DNA from: Streptococcus sp. k-402
Lineage (GTDB): Bacteria; Bacillota; Bacilli; Lactobacillales; Streptococcaceae
Length of the DNA: 63,700 nt
NCBI RefSeq assembly: GCF_013277515.1
Contig: NZ_VMNB01000013.1
Coordinates: 1-63,700, forward strand
Direction of reading: 5' to 3'
Shown: one piece after another, positions 8,276 through 18,666 of the stretch
Layout of the letters: every line of letters begins with the position of its first letter
Position numbering within the stretch: the stretch's first letter is position 1
Made by a program: the position numbers and the translations under genes
Notes under the pieces: model-generated
Databases searched by the model: none
Told to the model about the DNA's origin: nothing
Seen by the model: the letters and a program-made list of their open reading frames with translations, nothing else

Positions 8276-9943
8276 GTGTCAAAAATTACTACTAGCTTAT
8301 TTCAAGAAATGGTGCAGGCTGCATCAACTCGCTTGAATAAGCAAGCTGAATATGTCAATTCATTAAACGTCTTTCCAGTTCCAGATGGAGATACTGGGAC
8401 AAATATGGGAATGACCATTGAAAATGGTGCTAAGGAAGTTGCAGACAAGCCAGCTTCTACAGTTGGCGAGGTAGCGAGCATTCTTGCTAAAGGGCTTTTG
8501 ATGGGTGCGCGTGGGAACTCAGGTGTTATTACGTCTCAGCTTTTCCGTGGATTTTCACAAGCCATCAAGGATAAAGACGAGTTAACAGGTCAAGACTTGG
8601 CCCTTGCTTTCCAATCAGGTGTGGAAGTTGCCTATAAGGCAGTTATGAAACCAGTTGAAGGAACGATTTTGACAGTTTCTCGTGGGGCTGCTATCGGTGC
8701 TAAGAAAAAAGCTGAGCAAACAGATGACGCTGTTGAAGTCATGCGTGCAGCCTTGGAAGGTGCTAAAACAGCTCTAGCTAAAACGCCAGACATGCTTCCA
8801 GTCTTGAAGGAAGTTGGTGTTGTGGACTCAGGTGGTCAAGGATTGGTCTTTATCTACGAAGGTTTCCTTTCAGCCCTTACTGGCGAATATATTGCATCTG
8901 AGGACTTTGTAGCCACTCCTGCCAACATGAGTGAGATGATCAATGCGGAGCACCACAAGTCTGTAGCTGGTCACGTAGCGACTGAGGACATTACCTTTGG
9001 TTACTGTACTGAAATCATGGTAGCTCTTAAGCAAGGTCCAACCTATGCCAAAGATTTTGATTACGACGAGTTCCGTAACTACTTGAATGAACTTGGGGAT
9101 TCTCTCCTTGTTGTCAATGATGATGAAATTGTCAAAGTCCATGTCCATACAGAAGATCCAGGACTTGTCATGCAAGAAGGTCTCAAATATGGTAGCTTGG
9201 TCAAGGTAAAAGTTGACAATATGCGTAACCAACACGAAGCCCAGGTTGAGAAAGAAGCTGCTCAAGTTAGCAAACCAGCTGAAGAAAAAGAGTATGCTTT
9301 GATTGCTGTCGTTGCTGGTAAAGGTTTAGCAGATATCTTCCGTTCTCAAGGCGTGGATTATGTTATTGAAGGCGGTCAAACTATGAACCCTTCAACTGAA
9401 GACTTTATCAAGGCTGTTGAACAGGTCAATGCTCGTAACATCATCTTCCTGCCAAACAACAAAAACATCTTCATGGCAGCTCAATCTGCAGCAGAAGTTT
9501 TAGAGCAACCAGCAGTAGTGGTAGAGTCTCGTACTTTGCCACAAGGGTTGACAAGTCTTCTTGCCTTTGATTCAAGCAAGTCCATCGAAGAAAACCAAGA
9601 GCGTATGACTGCTGCTCTTAGCGATGTTGTTAGCGGAAGCGTCACAACAGCCGTTCGTGATACAACCATCGATGGTTTAGAAATCCATGAAAACGATAAC
9701 CTTGGTATGGTGGATGGGAAAATTCTTGTTTCAAACCCTGACATGCACCAAACTTTGACTGAAACATTGAAACATATGTTGGATGAAGATAGTGAAATCG
9801 TAACTTTCTATGTCGGTGAAGACGGAAGCGAAGAACTTGCCAATGAGATTGCCCAAGAAATCGCAGAAGAATTCGAAGACGTTGAAGTCGAGATTCACCA
9901 AGGTCAACAACCAGTTTACCCATACCTATTTAGTGTGGAATAA
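8276..9943 (+). CDS. fakA: DAK-domain fatty acid kinase subunit FakA
   Basis: A 555-residue protein with an N-terminal DhaL/DAK2 ATP-binding domain (residues about 1-200): NVFPVPDGDTGTNMG supplies the Asp cluster that binds Mg-ATP, followed by GARGNSGVI and VVDSGGQGLV. A middle and C-terminal FakA/DUF1949-like region follows. FakA is the kinase subunit that, with a FakB fatty-acid carrier, phosphorylates exogenous fatty acids to acyl-phosphate for phospholipid synthesis. The start is GTG, directly behind the Asp23-like gene whose end contains the GGAG site. A terminator follows at 9952. No fakB gene is in the window. Confidence 0.93.
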   Translation: MSKITTSLFQEMVQAASTRLNKQAEYVNSLNVFPVPDGDTGTNMGMTIENGAKEVADKPASTVGEVASILAKGLLMGARGNSGVITSQLFRGFSQAIKDKDELTGQDLALAFQSGVEVAYKAVMKPVEGTILTVSRGAAIGAKKKAEQTDDAVEVMRAALEGAKTALAKTPDMLPVLKEVGVVDSGGQGLVFIYEGFLSALTGEYIASEDFVATPANMSEMINAEHHKSVAGHVATEDITFGYCTEIMVALKQGPTYAKDFDYDEFRNYLNELGDSLLVVNDDEIVKVHVHTEDPGLVMQEGLKYGSLVKVKVDNMRNQHEAQVEKEAAQVSKPAEEKEYALIAVVAGKGLADIFRSQGVDYVIEGGQTMNPSTEDFIKAVEQVNARNIIFLPNNKNIFMAAQSAAEVLEQPAVVVESRTLPQGLTSLLAFDSSKSIEENQERMTAALSDVVSGSVTTAVRDTTIDGLEIHENDNLGMVDGKILVSNPDMHQTLTETLKHMLDEDSEIVTFYVGEDGSEELANEIAQEIAEEFEDVEVEIHQGQQPVYPYLFSVE

Positions 9944-9951
9944 GATTGATG

Positions 9952-9979
9952 AAGAACTGAGAAATCAGTTCTTTTTTCT
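9952..9979 (+). terminator. fakA terminator
   Basis: AGAACTGA/TCAGTTCT hairpin followed by TTTTTT. Confidence 0.85.
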
Positions 9980-10050
9980 TTTTTAAATAATAAAATCGGT
10001 ATCTTTTTAATAAAAATAAAAATAACATTCATAAATAAACGTTAAAATAG

Positions 10051-10105
10051 AAAATTCAGAAAATTGCTTCTTTTCTCTTGAAAAATTTTGAAAAAATGGT
10101 ATGAT
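10051..10105 (+). promoter_or_regulatory. ilvB promoter with CodY-like box
   Basis: AAAATTCAGAAAATT (10051-10065) matches the CodY consensus AATTTTCWGAAAATT at 13 of 15 positions. It sits just upstream of TTGAAA (10078-10083), a 16-base spacer and TATGAT (10100-10105). A weaker CodY-like match covers the spacer (10084-10098). There is no T-box here, so repression by CodY with branched-chain amino acids is the likely control. Confidence 0.65.
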
Positions 10106-10143
10106 AGTAACAAGTTATTTTTAAGAGGAAAGAAAGGGGAACA

Positions 10144-11844
10144 ATGGAGAAAATCAGTTTAGAATCTCCTAAGACGGGGTCAGACCTAGTTTTGGAAACA
10201 CTTCGTGATTTAGGAATTGATACCATCTTTGGTTATCCTGGTGGTGCAGTCTTGCCTTTTTATGATGCGATATATAATTTTAAAGGCATTCGCCACATTC
10301 TAGGACGCCATGAGCAAGGTTGTCTGCATGAAGCTGAAGGTTATGCCAAATCAACTGGAAAGTTGGGTGTTGCCGTCGTCACTAGCGGACCGGGAGCAAC
10401 AAATGCCATTACAGGGATTGCGGATGCCATGAGCGATAGCGTTCCCCTTTTGGTCTTTACAGGTCAGGTGGCGCGAGCAGGTATTGGGAAAGATGCCTTT
10501 CAGGAGGCAGACATTGTGGGAATTACCATGCCAATCACTAAGTACAATTACCAAGTTCGTGAGACAGCTGATATCCCTCGAATCATTACGGAAGCTGTCC
10601 ATATCGCAACTACAGGTCGCCCAGGGCCAGTCGTAATTGACCTACCTAAAGATGTATCTGCTTTAGAAACGGACTTCATCTATTCACCAGAAGTGAACCT
10701 CCCAAGCTATCAGCCAACTCTTGAGCCAAATGATATGCAAATCAAGAAAATTTTGAAGCAATTATCCAAGGCTAAAAAGCCAGTCTTGCTAGCTGGTGGT
10801 GGGATTAGTTATGCTGAAGCAGCTACAGAATTAAATGAATTTGCAGAACGCTATCAGATTCCAGTGGTAACCAGCCTTTTAGGACAAGGAACGATTGCAA
10901 CGAGTCACCCACTCTTCCTTGGAATGGGAGGCATGCATGGGTCATTCGCAGCTAATATTGCCATGACAGAAGCTGATTTTATGATTAGTATTGGTTGCCG
11001 TTTTGATGACCGTTTGACAGGAAATCCTAAGACCTTCGCTAAGAATGCCAAGGTTGCTCACATTGATATTGACCCAGCTGAGATTGGCAAGATTATCAGT
11101 GCAGATATTCCTGTAGTTGGAGATGCTAAGAAGGCCTTGCAAATGTTGCTGGCAGAACCAACAGTTCATAACAATACTGAGAAATGGATTGAAAAAGTTA
11201 CTAAAGACAAGAACCGCGTTCGTTCTTATGACAAGAAAGAGCGTGTGGTTCAACCGCAAGCCGTTATTGAACGAATTGGTGAATTGACGAATGGAGATGC
11301 CATTGTGGTAACAGACGTTGGTCAACACCAAATGTGGACAGCCCAGTATTATCCATATCAAAATGAACGTCAGTTAGTGACTTCAGGTGGTTTAGGGACC
11401 ATGGGATTTGGAATTCCAGCAGCAATTGGAGCTAAAATTGCTAACCCAGATAAGGAAGTAGTCTTGTTTGTTGGGGATGGCGGTTTCCAAATGACTAACC
11501 AGGAATTGGCTATTTTGAACATTTACAAGGTGCCAATCAAGGTGGTTATGCTGAACAACCACTCACTCGGAATGGTTCGCCAGTGGCAGGAATCCTTCTA
11601 TGAAGGTAGAACATCAGAGTCAGTCTTTGACACCCTTCCTGATTTCCAATTGATGGCACAAGCTTATGGCATTAAAAACTATAAGTTTGACAATCCTGAG
11701 ACCTTGGCTCAAGACCTTGAAGTCATCACTGAGAATGTTCCTATGCTAATCGAGGTAGATATTTCTCGTAAGGAACAGGTGTTACCAATGGTACCAGCTG
11801 GTAAGAGTAATCATGAGATGTTGGGGGTGAAGTTCCATGCGTAG
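10144..11844 (+). CDS. ilvB: Acetolactate synthase, large subunit
   Basis: A 566-residue thiamine-diphosphate enzyme that condenses pyruvate (or pyruvate plus 2-oxobutyrate) to acetohydroxy acids, the first common step of valine, leucine and isoleucine synthesis. Three domains are visible: the N-terminal TPP-binding domain with IFGYPGGAVLPFYD and catalytic Glu57 (GRHEQG), the central FAD-binding-like domain, and the C-terminal TPP domain with GDGGFQMTNQELA near 444. Length is normal. It is followed by ilvN with an 8-base overlap, giving coupled synthesis of the regulatory subunit. The ATG follows AAAGGGG. Confidence 0.97.
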   Translation: MEKISLESPKTGSDLVLETLRDLGIDTIFGYPGGAVLPFYDAIYNFKGIRHILGRHEQGCLHEAEGYAKSTGKLGVAVVTSGPGATNAITGIADAMSDSVPLLVFTGQVARAGIGKDAFQEADIVGITMPITKYNYQVRETADIPRIITEAVHIATTGRPGPVVIDLPKDVSALETDFIYSPEVNLPSYQPTLEPNDMQIKKILKQLSKAKKPVLLAGGGISYAEAATELNEFAERYQIPVVTSLLGQGTIATSHPLFLGMGGMHGSFAANIAMTEADFMISIGCRFDDRLTGNPKTFAKNAKVAHIDIDPAEIGKIISADIPVVGDAKKALQMLLAEPTVHNNTEKWIEKVTKDKNRVRSYDKKERVVQPQAVIERIGELTNGDAIVVTDVGQHQMWTAQYYPYQNERQLVTSGGLGTMGFGIPAAIGAKIANPDKEVVLFVGDGGFQMTNQELAILNIYKVPIKVVMLNNHSLGMVRQWQESFYEGRTSESVFDTLPDFQLMAQAYGIKNYKFDNPETLAQDLEVITENVPMLIEVDISRKEQVLPMVPAGKSNHEMLGVKFHA

Positions 11845-12313
11845 AATGTTAACAGCAAAACTACAAAATCGTTCAGGAGTCCTCAATCGCTTTACAGGTG
11901 TCCTATCTCGTCGTCAGGTTAATATCGAAAGCATCTCTGTTGGAGCAACAGAAGATCCGAATGTATCGCGTATCACCATTATTATTGATGTGGCTTCACA
12001 TGATGAAGTGGAGCAAATCATCAAGCAACTCAATCGTCAGATTGATGTGATTCGCATTCGTGATATTACAGACAAGCCTCATTTGGAGCGCGAGGTGATT
12101 TTGGTTAAGATGTCAGCGCCAGCTGAGAAGCGAGCTGAGATTCTAGCAATTATTCAACCTTTCCGTGCAACAGTGGTAGACGTAGCGCCAAGCTCGATTA
12201 CCATTCAGATGACAGGAAATGCTGAAAAGAGTGAAGCTTTATTGCGAGTCATTCGACCATACGGTATTCGCAATATCGCTCGAACGGGTGCAACTGGATT
12301 TACCCGCGATTAA
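11837..12313 (+). CDS. ilvN: Acetolactate synthase, small regulatory subunit
   Basis: A 158-residue regulatory subunit with an N-terminal ACT domain (MLTAKLQNRSGVLNRFTGVLSRRQVNIESISVG) and a C-terminal ALS_SS domain. It binds valine and confers feedback inhibition on IlvB. It overlaps ilvB by eight bases and is followed after 65 bases by ilvC. Confidence 0.97.
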   Translation: MRRMLTAKLQNRSGVLNRFTGVLSRRQVNIESISVGATEDPNVSRITIIIDVASHDEVEQIIKQLNRQIDVIRIRDITDKPHLEREVILVKMSAPAEKRAEILAIIQPFRATVVDVAPSSITIQMTGNAEKSEALLRVIRPYGIRNIARTGATGFTRD

Positions 12314-12345
12314 AAATCTAACTTAAATTTGTTAAACCAGCCTAA

Positions 12346-13401
<1,056 letters not shown>

Positions 13402-13484
13402 TTAGAAAGCAAAGAATTTTGCTAAAATAGTAGCTTCAGCTATTCGTGGGATATTAGATGTACTTATTTAGGAGTTGAAATCAT

Positions 13485-13841
13485 ATGAATATTACCAATT
13501 TGTTTTCTATCCAGACAGGATGTGATGAAACTGATAGGCAACTGCAAAAACTATTTTTTCAGTTGGATTTACAATTGGGAGAATTGACAGATCAACTAAG
13601 AAAATTAGATTCTAATTTTGTTCCTCGTAGTCAATTTGTAGACACGTTAGATTTGAATGATGTAGAACATAAAGAAATTTTAAACTATTTTATCTTCCAT
13701 CGTAATGATAGTGAAGAAAGTTTGGCAGAATGGTTATATGATTGGATTTCTACAAATCGTTATGAACTTCCTAAAGAGTTTTCGATTCGTATGGCTCATA
13801 AATATCATGAAAGTGTTGCTGAAGTTTTTGGAGATGAATAA
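13485..13841 (+). CDS. Conserved hypothetical protein between ilvC and ilvA
   Basis: A 118-residue acidic, mostly helical protein without membrane segments. I recognise no domain or active-site motif. It lies 83 bases after ilvC with an AGGAG site before the ATG and is followed by a terminator, so it probably ends the ilvBNC transcript. The neighbourhood suggests, but does not show, a link to branched-chain amino acid metabolism. Confidence 0.8.
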   Translation: MNITNLFSIQTGCDETDRQLQKLFFQLDLQLGELTDQLRKLDSNFVPRSQFVDTLDLNDVEHKEILNYFIFHRNDSEESLAEWLYDWISTNRYELPKEFSIRMAHKYHESVAEVFGDE

Positions 13842-13844
13842 CTA

Positions 13845-13873
13845 AAAAAACAGTCATTAGTGACTGTTTTTTA
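13845..13873 (+). terminator. Terminator between hypothetical gene and ilvA
   Basis: AAAAACAGTCA-TTAG-TGACTGTTTTTT hairpin with a U tail. ilvA starts 19 bases later, so it either depends on readthrough or has its own weak start. Confidence 0.85.
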
Positions 13874-13891
13874 TAGAAAAAGAGGTTTTAT

Positions 13892-15142
13892 ATGTTAAGT
13901 TCAAAAGATATTATCAAGGCTCACAAGGTCTTGAACGGTGTGGTTGTGAATACACCGCTTGATTATGACCATTATTTATCGGAGAAGTATGGTGCTAAGA
14001 TTTATTTGAAAAAAGAAAATGCCCAACGTGTTCGTTCTTTTAAAATTCGTGGTGCTTATTATGCCATTTCCCAACTCAGCAAGGAAGAGCGTGAACGTGG
14101 AGTAGTTTGCGCTTCTGCGGGAAATCATGCGCAGGGAGTTGCCTATACTTGTAATGAGATGAAAATTCCTGCTACTATCTTTATGCCCATTACTACTCCG
14201 CAACAAAAAATTGGTCAAGTTCGCTTTTTTGGTGGGGATTTCGTGACCATTAAACTAGTTGGAGATACCTTTGATGCTTCAGCTAAAGCAGCTCAAGAAT
14301 TTACAGTCTCTGAAAACCGTACCTTTATTGATCCTTTTGATGATGCTCATGTCCAGGCAGGTCAAGGAACAGTTGCTTATGAGATTTTAGAAGAAGCTCG
14401 AAAAGAATCGATTGATTTTGATGCTGTCTTGGTTCCTGTTGGTGGTGGAGGTCTCATTGCCGGAGTTTCTACTTATATCAAAGAAACAAATCCAGAGATT
14501 GAAGTCATTGGGGTAGAGGCGAATGGAGCGCGTTCCATGAAGGCTGCCTTTGAAGCTGGTGGGCCTGTTAAGCTCAAGGAAATTGACAAATTTGCGGATG
14601 GGATTGCTGTGCAAAAGGTAGGACAGTTGACCTATGAGGCAACTCGTCAACATGTTCAAACTTTGGTAGGTGTCGATGAAGGATTGATTTCTGAAACCTT
14701 GATTGACCTCTACTCTAAGCAAGGGATTGTTGCAGAACCTGCTGGAGCGGCTAGTATTGCTTCTTTAGAAGTTTTAGCTGAATATATCAAGGGGAAAACC
14801 ATTTGTTGTATCATTTCTGGAGGAAATAATGATATCAACCGTATGCCAGAAATGGAAGAGCGTGCCTTGATTTATGATGGGATCAAGCATTACTTTGTGG
14901 TCAATTTTCCACAGCGTCCAGGAGCTTTGCGTGAGTTTGTAAATGATATCCTGGGGCCAAATGATGATATCACACGATTTGAGTATATCAAACGAGCTAG
15001 CAAGGGAACAGGCCCAGTATTAATTGGGATCGCTTTAGCAGATAAGCATGATTATGCAGGTTTGATCCGTAGAATGGAAGGTTTTGATCCGGCTTATATT
15101 AACTTAAATGGGAATGAAACGCTTTATAATATGCTTGTCTGA
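13892..15142 (+). CDS. ilvA: Threonine ammonia-lyase (IlvA)
   Basis: A 416-residue PLP enzyme that deaminates threonine to 2-oxobutyrate, the first isoleucine-specific step. PLP Lys51 lies in RVRSFKIRGAYYA, the phosphate-binding loop is PVGGGGLIAG, and SGGNND is near residue 309. A C-terminal ACT-like regulatory region (HYFVVNFPQRPGALREFV) is present once, as in the shorter Gram-positive biosynthetic type. It completes the branched-chain set with ilvBNC; ilvD and leu genes are not in the window. Confidence 0.96.
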   Translation: MLSSKDIIKAHKVLNGVVVNTPLDYDHYLSEKYGAKIYLKKENAQRVRSFKIRGAYYAISQLSKEERERGVVCASAGNHAQGVAYTCNEMKIPATIFMPITTPQQKIGQVRFFGGDFVTIKLVGDTFDASAKAAQEFTVSENRTFIDPFDDAHVQAGQGTVAYEILEEARKESIDFDAVLVPVGGGGLIAGVSTYIKETNPEIEVIGVEANGARSMKAAFEAGGPVKLKEIDKFADGIAVQKVGQLTYEATRQHVQTLVGVDEGLISETLIDLYSKQGIVAEPAGAASIASLEVLAEYIKGKTICCIISGGNNDINRMPEMEERALIYDGIKHYFVVNFPQRPGALREFVNDILGPNDDITRFEYIKRASKGTGPVLIGIALADKHDYAGLIRRMEGFDPAYINLNGNETLYNMLV

Positions 15143-15900
15143 GGACTAATAAAAAAATATCATATTATTTGCACAACTGATGTATAGGTGCTATAATGAA
15201 GATGAAGAAAGGGGGCGATTCCTATGGTTTTAGGAAGCTTATCGTGCAATTCTTACTTCTGCTCATTATAGCACTTATGATGTTTGGCTCAGATTTCCAT
15301 CCTTCATTTTGATTTCCCATCTATTTTGAAAAGTAAACTCACACGGTCTTTAAGATGTGATTTGATTTCTTTTTATTGACAAATATACCATATTAAAAGG
15401 ATATATGAGCAACTGACTGAGCTTATCTGTCTTGTCATCTTTATTAAGGATGGTTTAGAGAATCGGGTGTCTGCTTCTAGGCTAGCACCTCAATATCCAA
15501 ATGCGTGATGAGTTTGAATAATATAAGGAATAACTATCTATCAGATGATTTCTTGAGGAAGAAAGATAGGAGTTTTTGAGCTAGTGAAGGCTTTGATTTC
15601 TAAAGGTTAGGGCTGTCATCTTCAGTTCTTAAATCGAAGAAATAAGCTATCTTACGGAAATAGGGAAGCATTTTTTTAAGAGCTTGAATAATTTTGCACC
15701 TCAAGAGGGTAATAATACAATATTTTTATTAGCAAATATTTATGGTGTAGAGGCTAGCAAAACCTATATATTATCGGCTTTAAAAAGGAAGTAAGAAAAT
15801 TCTGAACTAATTATTTTTGTTGAATATATGTTTTTTTATTGACAAAAGTAGTAAAAACGTATACAATTAAATATTGTAAAGAAGAAAATAGGAGAAAAAC
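15143..15900. other. 758-base intergenic region with gene remnants
   Basis: No intact gene of normal size. A strong promoter (TTGCAC 15169-15174, 17 bases, TATAAT 15192-15197) precedes an AAAGGGGG site and an ATG at 15224 with only 15 codons. In another frame, 15203-15313 encodes a short peptide with one hydrophobic helix. Further on, 15401-15508 and about 15680-15794 read as fragments of coding sequence ending in natural-looking stops, which suggests a decayed gene. I could not identify the family. Confidence 0.45.
15839..15867 (+). promoter_or_regulatory. Promoter of small helix-rich gene
   Basis: TTGACA (15839-15844), a 17-base spacer and TACAAT (15862-15867), 33 bases before the ATG. Confidence 0.75.
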
Positions 15901-16116
15901 ATGGCTAAGTCAAACTTTGAAAAAGTAGAATCAGTTGTTGGCTGGGTTCGTGATAAGAAAATCACAGGCTACCGTATCTCTAAAGAAACGAATGCGCGTG
16001 AAATGTCTATCATTGCTCTGGCGCAGGGTCGTGCAAAAGTAAAAAATATTTCATTTGAAACAGCCCTAGGCCTAATTGATTTCTATGAAAAAAATCATGA
16101 AAAATTTGAAGATTAA
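15901..16116 (+). CDS. Small conserved protein, HTH-like
   Basis: A 71-residue basic protein. The central stretch (VRDKKITGYRISKETNAREMSIIALAQGR) resembles a helix-turn-helix of XRE type, with a following helix ending FYEKNHEKFED. It has its own consensus promoter, an AGGAG site and a downstream terminator, so it is an expressed single gene. A small DNA-binding regulator is plausible; the target is unknown. It lies end-to-end with the amino-acid importer on the other strand. Confidence 0.75.
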   Translation: MAKSNFEKVESVVGWVRDKKITGYRISKETNAREMSIIALAQGRAKVKNISFETALGLIDFYEKNHEKFED

Positions 16117-16128
16117 TCTTTGGATAAC

Positions 16129-16175
16129 GGCGGATTCTTGACCCTCAAGTAGTAGAGATAGAGAATCTGCCTTTT
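16129..16175 (+). terminator. Terminator of small HTH gene
   Basis: GGCGGATTCT pairs with AGAATCTGCC over a long loop and is followed by TTTT. Confidence 0.65.
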
Positions 16176-16189
16176 CATTTTGAACAGCA

Positions 16190-16216
16190 AAAAGACTGCA
16201 TGGTTGATGCAGCCTT
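16190..16216 (-). terminator. Terminator of the amino-acid ABC operon
   Basis: Read on the minus strand, GGCTGCAT pairs with ATGCAGTC and is followed by TTTTT. It lies just beyond the ATPase stop codon. Confidence 0.8.
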
Positions 16217-16222
16217 TTCTTT

Positions 16223-16963
16223 TTATTTGAGATAGCGTTGAAGGAATTCTTTTGTACGGTCTTCTTTAGGATTAGTGAAGAGGTCTTCTGGTTTACCTTC
16301 TTCAGCAATCACACCCTTATCCATAAAGATAACACGGTGAGAGACATCACGGGCGAATTCCATCTCGTGAGTTACGACAATCATAGTCAAGCCTTCCTGA
16401 GCCAGATCTTGCATGATTTTGAGGACCTCTCCAACCATTTCTGGATCGAGAGCTGATGTTGGTTCATCAAAGAGAATAGCGTCAGGATTCATGGAGAGGG
16501 CGCGAGCGATGGCCACACGTTGTTTTTGACCACCTGAGAGTTGTTTTGGTTTCGCTTGCCAGTAGCGTTCTCCCATGCCGACTTTTTCTAGGTTTTCTTT
16601 GGCAATTTTTTCAGCTTCTGTGCGTTCGCGTTTAAGGACTGTTGTCTGAGCGACGATTGTGTTTTCGAGAACGTTAAGATTTTCAAAGAGGTTAAAGGAT
16701 TGGAACACCATCCCTAGTTTTTCACGGTATTTCGTGAGGTCATAGCCTTTTTCGAGGACGTTTTGTCCATGATAAAGGATTTGTCCATCAGTTGGCGTTT
16801 CAAGTAGGTTAATGGAGCGTAGGAAGGTTGATTTTCCGCTTCCAGAGCTTCCGATGATAGAGATGACTTCTCCCTTGTGGACAGTCAGAGAAATGTCTTT
16901 TAGCACTTCGTTTTGTCCATAGGATTTTTTGAGGTGTTTAATTTCAAGGATTGCTTGTGTCAT
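16223..16963 (-). CDS. Polar amino-acid ABC importer ATPase
   Basis: A 246-residue ATPase of the polar amino-acid uptake family (GlnQ/HisP). Walker A is GSSGSGKST near residue 37, the Q-loop is in [10 protein letters not shown], the signature is LSGGQKQR, Walker B is [13 protein letters not shown] and the H-loop TMIVVTHEM. Its ATG overlaps the stop of the upstream binding-protein/permease gene by one base (TAATG), so translation is coupled. Together they form a complete importer because the other gene fuses binding protein and permease. Confidence 0.95.
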   Translation of the reverse strand: MTQAILEIKHLKKSYGQNEVLKDISLTVHKGEVISIIGSSGSGKSTFLRSINLLETPTDGQILYHGQNVLEKGYDLTKYREKLGMVFQSFNLFENLNVLENTIVAQTTVLKRERTEAEKIAKENLEKVGMGERYWQAKPKQLSGGQKQRVAIARALSMNPDAILFDEPTSALDPEMVGEVLKIMQDLAQEGLTMIVVTHEMEFARDVSHRVIFMDKGVIAEEGKPEDLFTNPKEDRTKEFLQRYLK

Positions 16964-18528
16964 TATTTCAAATCCTCCGTTTGCATTTGGTTAGCACCTG
17001 TAGTATAGGTATCCATGTCCATGCGGCGTTCGATGAAGCGTAGGATACGTGTTACGGTGAAGGTGAGGACAAAGTAAATCACGGCGATGATTGTAAATGT
17101 TTGGAAGTATTGATAGGTTTGTGTTGCCACGGTATTTCCTGAGAAATAAAGTTCGACAACAGAGATAACGTTCAATACAGATGTATCTTTGATATTGATG
17201 ACAAATTCATTACCAGTTGCTGGTAGGATGTTGCGGACAACCTGAGGTAGGACAATCTTACGCATGGTCTGGTTATGGGTCATACCAAGAGCAGTCGCAG
17301 CTTCAAATTGTCCCTTGTCAACCGCTAGGATACCACCACGGACGATTTCAGTCATGTAGGCACCGGTATTGATTGAAACGATGAAGATAGCAGCTAGTGT
17401 ACGGTCAAGGTTGATCCCGAAAGCTTGGGCAGTTCCATAGTAGATAACCATCGATTGAACAATCATTGGTGTACCACGGAAAATTTCGATATATACATTG
17501 AGGATCCAGCCGACTAGTTTTTGTAGGCCATAAATGGCTTTATTTTCAGATAGAGGAGCAGTACGGAAGACACCAATGGCAAGTCCAATAATGAGACCGA
17601 TGATGGTTCCGACGATTGAGATTAAAAGAGTGATACCAGCACCACGCAAAAGTTGTTGCCAGTTTTCAGAAAGAATTTTAGCGACTTGGCTAAAGAAACT
17701 ACTGCTAGTCTCTTCAGTTGTTGTAGCTTCGGCAGGTTGTTCCTTGATCATACGATCCATCAAGGCAACTTGGTCATCTTTTGAAATGGTTTCGATGCTG
17801 GCATTGATTTGGCTAATACGGTTGTCATCTTTACGAAGTCCAATGGCGATAGCTGTATCTTCTTCCCCAGTTTTGAAACCTGGTTCTACTTGGACCATCT
17901 TGAACTTAGAGTTCGCAGCTTCAGCAGTCAGAGCTTCTGGGCGTTCAGAAACATAGGCATCGATGACACCAGCCTCAAGAGCTTGGCGCATTTGAGCGAA
18001 GTCTCCCATGGCTGTTTCTTTTTTAGCACCTGGGATTTGTGCAATCAAGTCATAAAGGTAGACACCTTGTTGAGAAGTGATTTTTGCACCGTTAAAGTCA
18101 TCCAAAGATTTAGCATTTGCGTAGGCGGAATCTTTTTTGACTAGTAGAACTGGTTCGCTAGTGTAGTAACTGCTTGAAAAGGCAATTTCTTGTTTGCGCT
18201 CAGCAGTAGGACTCATACCCGCGATAATCATGTCAATCTTACCAGAAGTAAGGGCAGGGACTAGACCTTCCCACTTGGTTTTAACAACCAAAGGTTCTTT
18301 GCCTAAGTCCTTAGCGATTTTCTTGGCAATTTGGACATCGTATCCGTTAGCATACTGGTTAGTCCCATCGATTTTGACAGCCCCATTGCTATCATCGTCC
18401 TGGGTCCAGTTAAAGGGAGCATATGCTGCTTCCATCCCGATGCGTAAATATTCATCGGCTTGAGCAACATTGACAAGTCCCAGCATCAGCAAGAGACTTG
18501 TGAAAATAGATAAGTATATTTTTCTCAT
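16963..18528 (-). CDS. Amino-acid ABC importer, binding protein fused to permease
   Basis: A 521-residue fusion. Residues 1-24 are a signal peptide ([24 protein letters not shown]), 25-265 a family 3 solute-binding domain ([15 protein letters not shown], then [16 protein letters not shown]), and about 290-505 a HisM/GlnP-type permease with five membrane helices and the EAA-like loop [14 protein letters not shown]. Such fusions, common in streptococci, tether the binding domain to the membrane. Glutamine, glutamate or another polar amino acid is the likely substrate; specificity cannot be fixed from sequence. Confidence 0.94.
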   Translation of the reverse strand: MRKIYLSIFTSLLLMLGLVNVAQADEYLRIGMEAAYAPFNWTQDDDSNGAVKIDGTNQYANGYDVQIAKKIAKDLGKEPLVVKTKWEGLVPALTSGKIDMIIAGMSPTAERKQEIAFSSSYYTSEPVLLVKKDSAYANAKSLDDFNGAKITSQQGVYLYDLIAQIPGAKKETAMGDFAQMRQALEAGVIDAYVSERPEALTAEAANSKFKMVQVEPGFKTGEEDTAIAIGLRKDDNRISQINASIETISKDDQVALMDRMIKEQPAEATTTEETSSSFFSQVAKILSENWQQLLRGAGITLLISIVGTIIGLIIGLAIGVFRTAPLSENKAIYGLQKLVGWILNVYIEIFRGTPMIVQSMVIYYGTAQAFGINLDRTLAAIFIVSINTGAYMTEIVRGGILAVDKGQFEAATALGMTHNQTMRKIVLPQVVRNILPATGNEFVINIKDTSVLNVISVVELYFSGNTVATQTYQYFQTFTIIAVIYFVLTFTVTRILRFIERRMDMDTYTTGANQMQTEDLK

Positions 18529-18666
18529 GATTTCTCCTATTTCTAATCTATTAAAAAATAACTGTCTCCTATTTTATCGAAAAATGCGTAATTTTTCAAC
18601 ATAAGTAAGCCTTTACTTACGAAAAAATGCTATAATAATAAGAAAGATAAAAAGGGGGATTAGTTG
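18529..18666. promoter_or_regulatory. Divergent promoter region with inverted repeat
   Basis: Minus-strand promoter for the importer: TTGAAA (18594-18599 complement), 17 bases, TAAAAT (18571-18576 complement). Plus-strand promoter for the DUF2207 gene: TATAAT at 18631-18636. Between them lies a perfect inverted repeat, TAAGTAA (18602-18608), GCCT, TTACTTA (18613-18619), placed to affect both. Confidence 0.6.
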
